In this document: in pieces, positions 1-6,721 of the stretch | Layout of the letters: the number at the start of each line of letters is the position of its first letter | How positions within the stretch are numbered: position 1 is the stretch's first letter | Origin: Bacteroidota bacterium | GTDB lineage: Bacteria > Bacteroidota > Bacteroidia > Flavobacteriales > Flavobacteriaceae | NCBI GenBank assembly: GCA_024280815.1 | Contig: JAJRPL010000280.1 | Span: 1-9,801, forward strand | Reading direction: 5' to 3' | DNA: 9,801 nucleotides | The notes under the pieces: model-generated | Seen by the model: only the letters and a program-made list of their open reading frames with translations | Database searches by the model: none | What the model was told of the DNA's origin: nothing | Translations under genes and position numbers: made by a program

Positions 1-609
1 ACTAGGAGCCATATACTTTTTAATAATTCCTTTTATTTCATCTGGCATGGTAGCAGAGAACAACCACGTTTTTCTTGTACCGCTCGTGTATTTTAGAATA
101 CTATTTAAATCTTGTTTAAAACCCATACTTAGCATTTCATCTGCCTCATCTAATACTAAGGTTTTAATATTTTTTAAATCAATTTCTCCTCTTTCAATAA
201 AATCAATCAATCTACCTGGTGTTGCTACAATAATATGTGTGGTACGTTGTATTCTTTTTAATTGGATGTCTATTTTTTCACCTCCATAAATGGCTTCTGC
301 AAAAATCTTGGCATCTACATATTTTGTGAATTTAAACAATTGTTTTTGTATTTGTTGTACCAACTCTCTTGTAGGTGCTAAGATTAAAGCTTGTACTTCA
401 GAATTATCAGTATTAATATGATGTAATATAGGAAGTCCGAATGCTGCCGTTTTACCAGTACCAGTTTGAGCCAAACCAATAAAATCAGTTGATGTTTTTA
501 ATAAGACAGGAATAGATTTTTCTTGTATTTCAGTTGGAGTTGTAATCTCTAACTCTTTCAACGCTTTTACAAATGAAGATTGAATACCTAATTTAGAAAA
601 TGTGGTCAT
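1..609 (-). CDS. DEAD-box ATP-dependent RNA helicase, N-terminal part (C-terminus beyond window edge)
   Basis: The 203 visible residues carry the first RecA-like domain of a DEAD-box RNA helicase, which uses ATP to unwind or remodel RNA in ribosome assembly, mRNA decay or cold adaptation. In order, the sequence shows the Q-motif region (F4 to Q29), motif I AQTGTGKT (47-54), motif Ia PTREL (79-83), a GG pair (109-110), TPGRL (130-134), motif II DEAD (154-157) and motif III SAT (185-187). The start ATG at 609-607 places the Q-motif phenylalanine at residue 4, as is usual for the short bacterial RhlE/DeaD-like helicases. The gene reads out through base 1, so the second RecA domain and any C-terminal extension are not visible and the subfamily cannot be assigned. 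No key residue is missing in the visible part. A well-matched promoter box lies just upstream. Confidence 0.96.
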   Translation of the reverse strand, partial: MTTFSKLGIQSSFVKALKELEITTPTEIQEKSIPVLLKTSTDFIGLAQTGTGKTAAFGLPILHHINTDNSEVQALILAPTRELVQQIQKQLFKFTKYVDAKIFAEAIYGGEKIDIQLKRIQRTTHIIVATPGRLIDFIERGEIDLKNIKTLVLDEADEMLSMGFKQDLNSILKYTSGTRKTWLFSATMPDEIKGIIKKYMAPS

Positions 610-626
610 GCTAATTTTAATTTGTG

Positions 627-634
627 CAAAAGTA
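627..634 (-). promoter_or_regulatory. Candidate Bacteroidota -7 promoter box of the helicase gene
   Basis: Read on the minus strand this is TACTTTTG, a full match to the Bacteroidota TAnnTTTG consensus, 17 bases upstream of the helicase ATG. No clear TTG -33 element sits at the expected distance. An 11-base palindrome TGCAT-T-ATGCA (645-655) and the word AACCTGCA, repeated on the plus strand at 641-648 and 690-697, lie just upstream and could be operator sequence. The promoter call rests on motif match and position only. Confidence 0.5.
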
Positions 635-861
635 CGGTTAAACCTGCATTATGCATTAGAAAACTTATTATATCTTGAAATTACTGCATAACCTGCAAGC
701 TGGCACTTTAGGTTGTGTTTTCCCTAAATATCTAACCATTCTACTACGGAAAAACTTACAAAATAAGCCACTTCTAGATTATTAAATTTGTAGTTTTTAC
801 TCATAATCTAAAAGTAAAAAATGTTTTACACTTATTATCGGTTAATTAGTTTACGAAACCA

Positions 862-876
862 CACGATACAATCGTG
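862..876. repeat. Perfect short inverted repeat in GC-rich patch
   Basis: CACGAT and ATCGTG are perfectly complementary and separated by the three bases ACA. The structure sits in intergenic DNA that is clearly more GC-rich than its neighbourhood, with no T-run directly after it on either strand, so it does not look like an intrinsic terminator. A degraded repeat element or a binding site are both possible. Confidence 0.35.
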
Positions 877-1001
877 CGAGAGAGGGGCGTAGCTGAGATT
901 GATGTGGCTCTTAGAGATTTTAAAACTGAAAAAGCTTGCGTATAAAAACCACTCCAAAGAATGACTTTATTTTCTTACATTTAATCTGGGTCACCAGGGA
1001 C

Positions 1002-1442
1002 TTAGAAACGATTTTTTGAACAATTATAGTAAATCCATTCTAAACTTTTAGGATAAGTATTTACCTCTTGTAATTCACATTTCCAGTCAGAGATGTTTTT
1101 AGTCTGCTTTGATGTCAAAAATAAGGTCATTAAAATAGTATCTCCAGCTCTATCTGTAGTAAAAGAATAAACTCTATAATATTTCTTAAACTTGTCTTTA
1201 TATTTGATTTTCAACTTCTGTTCAACTTCTGTTATTTCCTTTACTCGGTCAACTTCTACAATAAAAGGCTTAACAGCATAACCAATTATTGCTTGGTTGT
1301 TTTTAACCTCATAGCTTCCACATTCCGTCAAACTAATAGTAATTTAATTGTTGACAATGCTTTGATTTGTAGATTTACACGATACAATAAACCCTAAAAC
1401 AAATAAAAGAGCTAAAGTTATTTTTGCTTTTACTATTACCAT
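1002..1442 (-). pseudogene. Small lipoprotein gene interrupted by one in-frame TAA stop
   Basis: An ATG at 1442-1440 begins a clear lipoprotein signal peptide: a K-rich n-region, a hydrophobic core, then a lipobox ending FIVSC with the lipid-accepting Cys at residue 22. Reading continues only to codon 32, where TAA at 1346-1344 stops it. In exactly the same frame, with no other stop, the reading continues to the TAA at 1004-1002, giving about 146 codons in total. The downstream part (roughly 109 residues, able to start only at a TTG at 1331) has two cysteines near the C-terminus, is rich in Lys, Tyr and Thr, and has no signal peptide of its own. I do not recognise the family. The simplest reading is a secreted lipoprotein inactivated by a single nonsense substitution. 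A sequencing error, suppression of the stop, or restart at TTG giving a cytoplasmic protein are alternatives. Confidence 0.7.
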
Positions 1443-1533
1443 CTATTTGAAAATTGATTAAGAATAAGCACTACTCAGTTCCCTAATGATTGTATCTTGA
1501 GGTATTTAAAACTCACAAACAACAACTATATCA

Positions 1534-2820
1534 TCACCCTTTTTCAGCTTTTTTCAATTGACGTTTGATCTTATCAATAGCCGATTCAATAGATTTTTCA
1601 GGTTCAATAACATTGTAAGTTCCCCAAAATTCTGGGTCTGTAAAACCAGAAGTTGCATCACTAATAATGACTGACTTTTTTAATTTATCTCTATTCTTTA
1701 ACTTTTCACTGTTGGTATTCACTTTCCAATCTGTAATTGCCATTTCACTAGTTAAAGAATACACTGAATTAAACCATTTGCCTTTACGTTTCACTTTAAA
1801 TGTCAACTGCACATTTCCATAACCATAATACCATTTTCCGTCTTTTTCACGATAATCAACTCTATACGCAGCATTTGTAGGATATACCAAAATATCTTTA
1901 GGTTTTTTTCTGACAAAAAGAGCACTACTTAATATTTTATCTTCTACATTCAAATTATAAATTGCACTAGTTAATGCTGAAGTTTCAGAATCTATATATA
2001 ATTTACCATCATATAAAGGTTCTTTAACTTGATCTAGTTGTTTGAATTTTACGACATACACATGTTTGCCATTGATGGTTGTTGAAGGTGCAAAACTAAA
2101 ATGATATAAATCAATCATATTTTTAGTAAAAATATAATCAGGATACTTCATTAAATCTATATATAACGGATTATACGGACCACCTTGTAATTTTAAAGCA
2201 ATAGTATCTAATCGTGAATAATCAGTACTCTTTCTAGCTTTAAATAATTCAATATTATCTTTTTTTAATGAAGAGTAAGGTTGCTTATATATGTTTACTA
2301 TTGCTTCAGCTAAAGATGCATTTTTTCTTCGTTTCTTTATAGTTTCTCTATAAAAAGCAGTCATTTGAATAGGTTGGTTTACATAATTCATTGTTTTTTT
2401 CTTTAAAGCTTTTTTTACCAGTGCTTTCGCATCTTTTGGTAAAATTAAACTCACTTCACTTAGCGTAAGTGTTGAATTTTTTAATTCAATTCTGTTTTTT
2501 TCTGACTTCAATTGTAGTGCTGATATTTCCTTTTGCTGGTAGCCTAAATATGAAAAAGTAACTATAGCATCTGTTATTTTTTTTGGAATTTTCAAAGAAA
2601 ATTCACCATCAGAATTGGTGATCGTACTAATGTTTGTTTCATTAACAGTAAGTGTTGCAAAAACTAAAGGATTACCCGTAATCTCATCAACTACTACTCC
2701 ACTATACGTTACATATTCATTTACTTCTTGTGAAACTACAGCTTGTGGCAGTGTTATTGTGAAAATAAATAATAATGATAGAATTAACTTATGATTGTTT
2801 ATGTTGTTTTTTACATCCAT
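1534..2820 (-). CDS. Exported protein with N-terminal CarboxypepD_reg-like domain
   Basis: This 428-residue protein begins with a signal peptide (hydrophobic core residues 12-24, likely cleavage after VVS at 30). A carboxypeptidase-D regulatory-like beta-sandwich follows at about 37-120 (SGVVVDEITGNPL..A.L.V, then a TNSDGEFSL turn and a VTFSYLGYQ strand). After it comes a roughly 300-residue domain rich in Tyr and Lys, typical of Bacteroidota cell-envelope proteins, whose function I cannot assign. The same N-terminal domain occurs in TonB-dependent transporters and DUF5686-type outer-membrane proteins, but the protein is too short to hold a full barrel of that class and has no TonB plug. A start 17 codons further upstream (2871) is open. 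I prefer the ATG at 2820-2818 because it puts the signal peptide at the N-terminus. The gene ends in two adjacent TGA codons. It follows the leu operon on the same strand, but a hairpin lies between them. Confidence 0.8.
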   Translation of the reverse strand: MDVKNNINNHKLILSLLFIFTITLPQAVVSQEVNEYVTYSGVVVDEITGNPLVFATLTVNETNISTITNSDGEFSLKIPKKITDAIVTFSYLGYQQKEISALQLKSEKNRIELKNSTLTLSEVSLILPKDAKALVKKALKKKTMNYVNQPIQMTAFYRETIKKRRKNASLAEAIVNIYKQPYSSLKKDNIELFKARKSTDYSRLDTIALKLQGGPYNPLYIDLMKYPDYIFTKNMIDLYHFSFAPSTTINGKHVYVVKFKQLDQVKEPLYDGKLYIDSETSALTSAIYNLNVEDKILSSALFVRKKPKDILVYPTNAAYRVDYREKDGKWYYGYGNVQLTFKVKRKGKWFNSVYSLTSEMAITDWKVNTNSEKLKNRDKLKKSVIISDATSGFTDPEFWGTYNVIEPEKSIESAIDKIKRQLKKAEKG

Positions 2821-2892
2821 GATTGACAAAGTTTTAAATCTCAACTTTATGATAAAAAATAGAGGTATCAATTTAGTGAAAAAATCAATAGG

Positions 2893-2928
2893 AAAATGTT
2901 AAATATTTTAAATAATATTTAGCATTTT
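2893..2928 (-). terminator. AT-rich hairpin at the end of the leu operon, likely terminator
   Basis: Two 15-base arms (2893-2907 and 2914-2928) are complementary at 14 of 15 positions around the six-base loop TTAAAT. The structure overlaps the stop codon of the citramalate/isopropylmalate synthase gene. In the minus-strand transcript the 3' arm ends in UUUU, which suits an intrinsic terminator for the leu operon. In plus-strand RNA the one mismatch becomes a G-U wobble and a run of six T follows, so it could also act in that direction. Confidence 0.55.
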
Positions 2929-4425
2929 TTGAGTTGCTTTTAATGCAGAGATGGTTTGATCAGAATCTAACCCTCGCGTTTTGAAAGATTTCTCTTGTGT
3001 TTCCCAAGTAATAACCGTTTCACACAAGGCATCAGAATTAGAGCCTGGTGGAATTCTAACCGCATAATCAGTTAATTTAGGTAGGTTTAAATTTTTGCTT
3101 TTATAGACTTTTCGTAAGGCATTCATAAAAGCATCAAATTGACCATCACCATAAGCATGTTCTTCAATTATTTCTCCATTAATCTTTACAGAAATTGCTG
3201 TTGAAGGTTTTAAATCTTTGGCATGGGTCAACACATACGATTCAATAATAACTTTCTCTTCATAAATATTACTATCTAGTACATCAGAAATGATATATGG
3301 TAAGTCTTCTTTAGTAACCACTTCTTTTTTATCACCCAATTCAATAATACGTTGGGTTACTTTTAAAATATCTGCATCATTTAATTTCAAACCTAACTCT
3401 TGCAAATTCTTTTGAATATTTGCCTTTCCTGAAGTTTTACCTAGGGCATATTTACGTTTTCTACCAAATCTTTCTGGTAATAAATCATTAAAGTAAAGAT
3501 TCTTTTTGCTATCTCCATCTGCATGTATTCCAGCAGTTTGAGTAAAAACATTATCTCCTAAAATTGGTTTATTATCTGGCACTCTAAATCCTGAAAAAGT
3601 TTCTACTAATTTACTTACTTTATATAAGGCTTTTTCATTTACAGAAATCTCTACATCAGGTAAAAAATCATTAATTACAGCGACAACACTAGCTAATGGT
3701 GCGTTGCCTGCTCGTTCCCCCATGCCATTAACGGTAAGGTGCAATCCATTAACGCCAGCTTTCAAAGACTCTAAAACATTAGCAACCCCTAAATCATAAT
3801 CGTTATGAGCATGGAAGTCGATGTGCATTTTAGGGTACTTAGTGCGAATATCTGTTAAAAAATCACGTGTTTCTTGAGGAGACAATACACCCAAGGTATC
3901 TGGCAATAATACTCTTTGAATAGGCTGTGTAGCTAAAAAGTCTAAATACTGACAAACATAAGCCCTAGAATTTTTCATTCCATTACTCCAATCTTCTAAA
4001 TAGACATTTGTTTCAATAGACTCTTTTTGAGCCATTTCTATCACTCGTTGTATTTCAGAAAAGTGTTGTTCTGGTGTTTTTTTAAGTTGATACTTAAGAT
4101 GGTTTAAAGAGCCTTTAGTCAATAAATTCTGCACTTTTGCTCCTGTTTCTACCATCCATTGGATGGACAGTCCATTGTCAACAAAAGACAATACTTCTAT
4201 GCTATCAATATAACCTTTCTCTGTCGCCCATTTAGTAATACTTTTTACGGCTTGATACTCACCTTCAGAGACTCTAGTTGAAGCAATTTCAATTCTATCA
4301 ACTTTTAATTCTTCTAATAATAGTTGAGCAATGGTCAGTTTTTCTGAGGCTGAAAAAGATACGCCGCTGGTCTGTTCTCCATCGCGTAGCGTAGTATCCA
4401 TGATTTCAATTTTGTGCTTGGTCAT
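2908..4425 (-). CDS. cimA: Citramalate synthase / 2-isopropylmalate synthase family enzyme, citramalate-type pocket
   Basis: This enzyme condenses acetyl-CoA with a 2-oxo acid: pyruvate to (R)-citramalate for isoleucine, or 2-oxoisovalerate to 2-isopropylmalate for leucine. The 505 residues show an HMGL-like TIM barrel (about 5-275) with TTLRDGEQ at 11-18, metal ligands H205 and H207 in DFHAHNDYD, and the NGMGERAGNAPL loop. A linker with TQTAGIHADGD follows, then a LeuA dimer regulatory domain (about 385-505). Aligned from memory with the Leptospira interrogans CimA structure, the pyruvate-pocket residues Leu81, Leu104, Tyr144 and base Glu146 correspond to L79, L102, Y142 and E144 here, all conserved. 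Most of the isoleucine-binding residues also match. I therefore favour citramalate synthase. Automatic annotation would probably say leuA. It sits 134 bases after leuD with a 16-bp palindrome 13 bases before its ATG, and probably needs LeuCD for the next step. Confidence 0.85.
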   Translation of the reverse strand: MTKHKIEIMDTTLRDGEQTSGVSFSASEKLTIAQLLLEELKVDRIEIASTRVSEGEYQAVKSITKWATEKGYIDSIEVLSFVDNGLSIQWMVETGAKVQNLLTKGSLNHLKYQLKKTPEQHFSEIQRVIEMAQKESIETNVYLEDWSNGMKNSRAYVCQYLDFLATQPIQRVLLPDTLGVLSPQETRDFLTDIRTKYPKMHIDFHAHNDYDLGVANVLESLKAGVNGLHLTVNGMGERAGNAPLASVVAVINDFLPDVEISVNEKALYKVSKLVETFSGFRVPDNKPILGDNVFTQTAGIHADGDSKKNLYFNDLLPERFGRKRKYALGKTSGKANIQKNLQELGLKLNDADILKVTQRIIELGDKKEVVTKEDLPYIISDVLDSNIYEEKVIIESYVLTHAKDLKPSTAISVKINGEIIEEHAYGDGQFDAFMNALRKVYKSKNLNLPKLTDYAVRIPPGSNSDALCETVITWETQEKSFKTRGLDSDQTISALKATQKMLNII

Positions 4426-4438
4426 TGAGTGTCATAAT

Positions 4439-4454
4439 AAAGTTTATAAACTTT
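4439..4454. promoter_or_regulatory. Perfect 16-bp palindrome upstream of cimA
   Basis: AAAGTTTATAAACTTT is self-complementary over all 16 bases and ends 13 bases before the cimA start codon. Such a site could bind a dimeric regulator or form a small hairpin near the translation start. It is AT-rich, so chance occurrence is plausible. Weak -7-like boxes lie upstream on the minus strand, so a separate cimA promoter is possible. Confidence 0.35.
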
Positions 4455-4549
4455 TAATAAACTATCTCGACATAAAACTACAAGCATTAAATATAGATTT
4501 AAACCTTGGAGAACCTGCTTAGCTGAGATAGATTGAATTTTTTGGCTAT

Positions 4550-4571
4550 CGCCCTGCGATTAAAAAGGGCG
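4550..4571. repeat. GC-rich inverted repeat over the leuD stop codon
   Basis: CGCCCT (4550-4555) and AGGGCG (4566-4571) are perfectly complementary around a ten-base loop that contains the leuD stop codon (4562-4560). In the leuD transcript this would form a six-pair, all-but-one G-C stem. No U-run follows on the minus strand, so it is more likely an RNA processing or stabilising hairpin than a terminator, which agrees with cimA being read from the same transcript. Confidence 0.4.
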
Positions 4572-5156
4572 TGTTTTTACAAATTCTTGAATTTCTTCTT
4601 TCATATTTTGCAAGTAGTCAATATCATCATATCCATTTAACATATTCTCTTTTTTGTAAGAATTGATATCAAAAGATTCAGAATTACCTGTGACTAATAA
4701 AGTTACAGTTTGATTGGTCAAATCTACTTTTATCTCTGTTTTAGGATCTTTTTCTATAGCCTCAAATATTTCTTTTGCAAAAGTATCACTTACTTGAACT
4801 GGTAAAACACCTATATTCAAGCAATTATTTTTGAAAATATCTGCAAAAAAACTTGATATTACACATCTAAATCCGAAATCATATACCGCCCAAGCTGCAT
4901 GTTCTCTTGAAGAACCTGAGCCGAAATTTCTACCTCCTACTAAAATTTTCCCACTATATTTTGAATCATTTAAAGGAAAATCTTCTTTTTGACTACCATC
5001 AGCATTGTATCTCCAATCTCTAAACAGGTTATCTCCAAACCCTTTACGTTCAGTAGCTTTTAAAAAACGAGCAGGTATAATCTGATCAGTATCTACATTC
5101 TCAATTGGTAAAGGATATGCAGAAGATTGTAGTGTATTAAATTTATCGTATGCCAT
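4560..5156 (-). CDS. leuD: 3-isopropylmalate dehydratase small subunit
   Basis: LeuD pairs with LeuC to form the isomerase that converts 2-isopropylmalate to 3-isopropylmalate, and in many bacteria also citramalate to erythro-3-methylmalate. The 198-residue length is normal for the family. Near the N-terminus is NVDTDQIIPARF (20-31), and at about 74-87 is the swivelling-domain substrate loop GGRNFGSGSSREHA, both diagnostic. The FADIFKNNCLNIGVLPV segment further on is also typical. The start ATG at 5156-5154 lies 24 bases after the leuC stop, so the two subunits are almost certainly co-transcribed. The stop codon lies in the loop of a GC-rich inverted repeat. No residue expected for activity is missing. 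Confidence 0.97.
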   Translation of the reverse strand: MAYDKFNTLQSSAYPLPIENVDTDQIIPARFLKATERKGFGDNLFRDWRYNADGSQKEDFPLNDSKYSGKILVGGRNFGSGSSREHAAWAVYDFGFRCVISSFFADIFKNNCLNIGVLPVQVSDTFAKEIFEAIEKDPKTEIKVDLTNQTVTLLVTGNSESFDINSYKKENMLNGYDDIDYLQNMKEEIQEFVKTRPF

Positions 5157-5180
5157 TATTAATATGGTTTTATCATTTTG

Positions 5181-6578
5181 TTAATTTAAAAATTCTCTTG
5201 GGTCGGTTACTTTTCCTGCGATTGCTGCTGCAGCGGCTACAAGCGGACTAGCCAATAAGGTACGAGAACCAGGCCCTTGTCTGCCTTCAAAATTTCTATT
5301 AGAAGTACTTACCGAGTATTTACCCGCTGGTATTTTATCGTCATTCATCGCCAAACATGCTGAACAACCAGGTTGTCTCAATTCAAAGCCTGCTTCATTA
5401 ATAATATCAAGAATTCCCTCTTCTTTAATTTTTGCTTCTACAATATGAGAACCAGGAACCAACCACGCTGTTACATGAGCTGCTTTCTTTCTACCTTTAA
5501 CAATAGATGCAAATGCTCTAAAGTCTTCTATTCTTCCGTTCGTACAACTTCCTACAAACACAAAATCTATTTTTTTACCTAACATTGAATCACCTTGATC
5601 AAAACCCATATAATTCAATGATTTCTCATAAGTTGCTTTTCCTTCTTGTACAACATCAGTCGTTGGAATGTCATTTGAAATTCCCATGCCCATCCCCGGA
5701 TTTGTACCGTAAGTAATCATCGGCTCAATGTCAGAGGTTTGAAAAGTATATTCTTTATCGAATATGGCATCTTCATCCGTTTTTAACGTTTTCCAATACT
5801 CCATAGCTTTATCCCAATCCTCATCTTTAGGCGTAAATCTTCTTCCTTTGATATATTCATACGTTTTATCATCTGGAGCAATCATACCACCTCTAGCTCC
5901 CATTTCAATACTTAAATTACAAACTGTCATTCTACCTTCCATAGACATTTCATCAAAAACAGTACCTGCATACTCAACAAAATAGCCTGTAGCCCCTGAT
6001 GTTGACAATTGAGAAATAATATACAAAGCAACATCCTTTGAGGTTACTCCTTTCCCTAACGATCCTTCAACATTAATTCGCATTTTCTTCGGTTTAGGTT
6101 GCATAATACATTGTGTAGAAAGCACCATTTCTACTTCTGAAGTACCAATACCAAAAGCAATAGCACCAAAAGCACCATGTGTTGAGGTATGTGAATCTCC
6201 GCAAACAATAGTCGCCCCAGGTAAGGTAATTCCGTTTTCGGGCCCTACAACATGTACAATTCCATTATTCTCATGCCCTAATCCCCAATGAAGAATACCA
6301 TGTTCTTTTGAATTCTCTTCTAATGCTTTTAACTGATTTGCAGAAAGAGGGTCTTCAACAGGTAAATGTTGATTGATAGTTGGCGTGTTATGATCTGCTG
6401 TGGCAAATGTTCTTTGAGGTTCCATCACTTTTACACCTCTCGCTTTTAGCCCTAAAAATGCAACAGGACTTGTAACTTCGTGAATTAAATGTCTGTCAAT
6501 AAAAAAAACATCTGGTCCACCTTCTATCTTACGAATTACATGTGCGTCCCAAACCTTGTCAAATAAAGTAGTACTCAT
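5181..6578 (-). CDS. leuC: 3-isopropylmalate dehydratase large subunit
   Basis: LeuC is the aconitase-family, 4Fe-4S-containing catalytic subunit of isopropylmalate isomerase in the cytoplasm. The protein is 465 residues, the normal length. The three cluster cysteines are present: C345 in FVGSCTNGR, and C405 and C408 in PGCSACLAMN. The aconitase signature CGDSHTSTHGAFGAIAFGIG runs from about 126, and the C-terminal SNRNFEGRQGPGSRT substrate-binding loop is intact. The start ATG at 6578-6576 gives the usual N-terminus (TLFDKVWDAHV). It is the first gene of the leuC-leuD-cimA cluster. The 143 bases upstream probably hold the operon promoter, since the preceding same-strand gene is unrelated. 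The isomerase may act on both isopropylmalate and citramalate, given the neighbour's predicted specificity. Confidence 0.98.
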   Translation of the reverse strand: MSTTLFDKVWDAHVIRKIEGGPDVFFIDRHLIHEVTSPVAFLGLKARGVKVMEPQRTFATADHNTPTINQHLPVEDPLSANQLKALEENSKEHGILHWGLGHENNGIVHVVGPENGITLPGATIVCGDSHTSTHGAFGAIAFGIGTSEVEMVLSTQCIMQPKPKKMRINVEGSLGKGVTSKDVALYIISQLSTSGATGYFVEYAGTVFDEMSMEGRMTVCNLSIEMGARGGMIAPDDKTYEYIKGRRFTPKDEDWDKAMEYWKTLKTDEDAIFDKEYTFQTSDIEPMITYGTNPGMGMGISNDIPTTDVVQEGKATYEKSLNYMGFDQGDSMLGKKIDFVFVGSCTNGRIEDFRAFASIVKGRKKAAHVTAWLVPGSHIVEAKIKEEGILDIINEAGFELRQPGCSACLAMNDDKIPAGKYSVSTSNRNFEGRQGPGSRTLLASPLVAAAAAIAGKVTDPREFLN

Positions 6579-6721
6579 AGTTTTTTATCTATATTGTGTC
6601 TTTTATTATAAAGATGCGAATTTAAAATTTAAAATAGTATTTAAGAAAATACTTTGTATTTATTTTACGATGTTCAACGTCTTTATTTTTGGGTAAAAAA
6701 CAACATAAATAAATAAAACTA
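6579..6721 (-). promoter_or_regulatory. Probable leu operon promoter region with inverted repeat
   Basis: This AT-rich spacer separates an unrelated lipoprotein gene from leuC on the same strand. On the minus strand, TAAATTCG (6617-6624) matches the TAnnTTTG -7 box with one mismatch, about 40 bases before the leuC ATG. Just upstream is a perfect stem AGTATTT-AAGA-AAATACT (6636-6653), which would overlap the polymerase site and could be an operator. No leader peptide with repeated Leu or Ile codons is visible, and no T-box or attenuator structure stands out. Confidence 0.35.

Larger units (their letters stand above)
610..1001. other. Gene-poor intergenic stretch with a GC-rich patch
   Basis: No convincing gene is present between the helicase start and the end of the interrupted lipoprotein gene. 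The left part (about 610-845) is AT-rich and holds the helicase promoter region. From about 850 to 915 the base composition rises to roughly half G+C, unlike the surrounding sequence. This patch holds a perfect 6-bp stem, CACGAT-ACA-ATCGTG (862-876). On the plus strand, 850-942 is open for 31 codons between a TAG (847-849) and a TAA (943-945), but there is no ATG. This could be the remnant of a gene or dispersed repeat. A short CTGG-GTCA-CCAG stem (986-997) lies just downstream of the lipoprotein stop. Confidence 0.5.

Noticed and set aside
47..289. Plus-strand open frame opposite the helicase
   Set aside because: It is a shadow of the helicase coding strand, where all DEAD-box motifs are in the minus-strand frame.
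986..997. CTGG-GTCA-CCAG stem after the interrupted lipoprotein gene as a terminator
   Set aside because: The stem has only four pairs and there is no T-run downstream on the minus strand.
865..1496. Word GATACAAT repeated at 865-872 and 1381-1388, and inverted at 1489-1496
   Set aside because: One copy lies inside the lipobox codons of the lipoprotein gene, and an eight-base word is expected several times by chance in 10 kb.
5373..5985. Plus-strand open frames within leuC
   Set aside because: They lie opposite the conserved leuC frame and show no domain, signal or initiation context.
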